A stretch of 44,695 nucleotides of DNA from Pelargonium nanum. Taxonomy: Eukaryota; Streptophyta; Magnoliopsida; Geraniales; Geraniaceae. The stretch is taken from contig JAYMTF010000215.1 of NCBI GenBank assembly GCA_036897485.1, positions 1 to 44,695 of the forward strand, given 5' to 3'. The notes below the pieces were generated by a model, which saw only the letters and a program-made list of their open reading frames with translations, did no database searches and was not told the origin of the DNA. The first letter of the stretch is position 1, and every line of letters starts with the position of its first letter. The translations under genes and the position numbers were made by a program. Below are positions 44,559 to 44,695 of the stretch, in pieces.

Positions 44559-44695
44559 TTTTTTTTTCATAAGTTGAGCTACACAACAAGGGGTAGCTCT
44601 CCTCTTTTGACCCAAACCCCACCTCACCCCACCCGACACAATGAGATTTGAACTGACGACCTCCTACGTGGAGATGTGTGTCTTGACCATTGCGC
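44559..44695 (-). mobile_element. tRNA-derived SINE, copy 3 (cut by window end)
   Basis: Read on the minus strand it starts GCGCAATGGTCAAGACACAC at the window edge. It continues through a B box CAGTTCAAATCTC, a GGGTGGGGTGAG block and GTGTAGCTCAACTT, and finishes in an A-run (T-run 44559-44567 on plus). Its first few bases, including the start of the A box, lie beyond the window. It is the longest and best-preserved member of the family here. Confidence 0.8.

Noticed and set aside
1..44695. CRISPR arrays, bacterial operons, prophage, integrons or toxin systems
   Set aside because: The window is eukaryotic plant nuclear DNA with spliced genes. No regularly spaced repeats or prokaryotic gene organisation were seen.

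Overview
This window is nuclear DNA from a flowering plant, most likely a eudicot. The protein genes have short exons with canonical GT-AG introns in an AT-rich background. There is an intron-less PPR gene, plastid transit peptides, a nuclear-type tRNA-Glu, and plant-type small transposons (hAT and Stowaway MITEs, tRNA-derived SINEs, a LINE tail). I cannot name the species.

Layout, left to right: a tRNA-Glu(CTC) gene (520-591, +); a saccharopine-dehydrogenase-like oxidoreductase (859-2682, -, 2 exons, 453 aa); a gene-poor stretch; a DUF863 nuclear-type protein (5071-9035, -, 3 coding exons, 1029 aa) with a long spliced leader reaching about 10.6 kb; a 6.8 kb intergenic stretch with a LINE 3' tail, a complete 225-bp hAT MITE and a 97-bp tandem repeat; a PPR protein of the At3g29230 type (17445-19217, -); plastid chorismate mutase (21276-25062, +, 6 exons, 316 aa); two tandem early-nodulin-like (phytocyanin-fold) genes (26910-28169 and 30168-31500, +); the plastid division regulator MinE (33399-35743, +, 2 exons, 221 aa); and BFA1, the plastid ATP-synthase assembly factor (37262-41219, +, 7 exons, 413 aa). 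The last 1 kb holds three copies of one tRNA-derived SINE among short direct repeats. All exon joins were worked out by hand, and every one keeps frame with GT/AG borders.

The genes do not form an operon or a recognised biosynthetic cluster. From memory of Arabidopsis, DUF863, a chorismate mutase and MinE lie together near At1g69360-At1g69390, while BFA1, CM1 and the PPR gene lie together near At3g29185-At3g29230. This window holds both sets, interleaved. It therefore looks like an unfractionated version of one ancestral segment that Arabidopsis carries as two complementary halves.

Points most worth a second look: the altered effector-pocket motif in chorismate mutase (NCGA where NYGS is usual), the degraded E-type tail of the PPR protein, the possible membrane-peptide uORF and Ser-repeat uORF in the DUF863 leader, the SINE cluster with target-site duplications, and the reciprocal synteny. 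I saw no convincing sign of a wholly new system.
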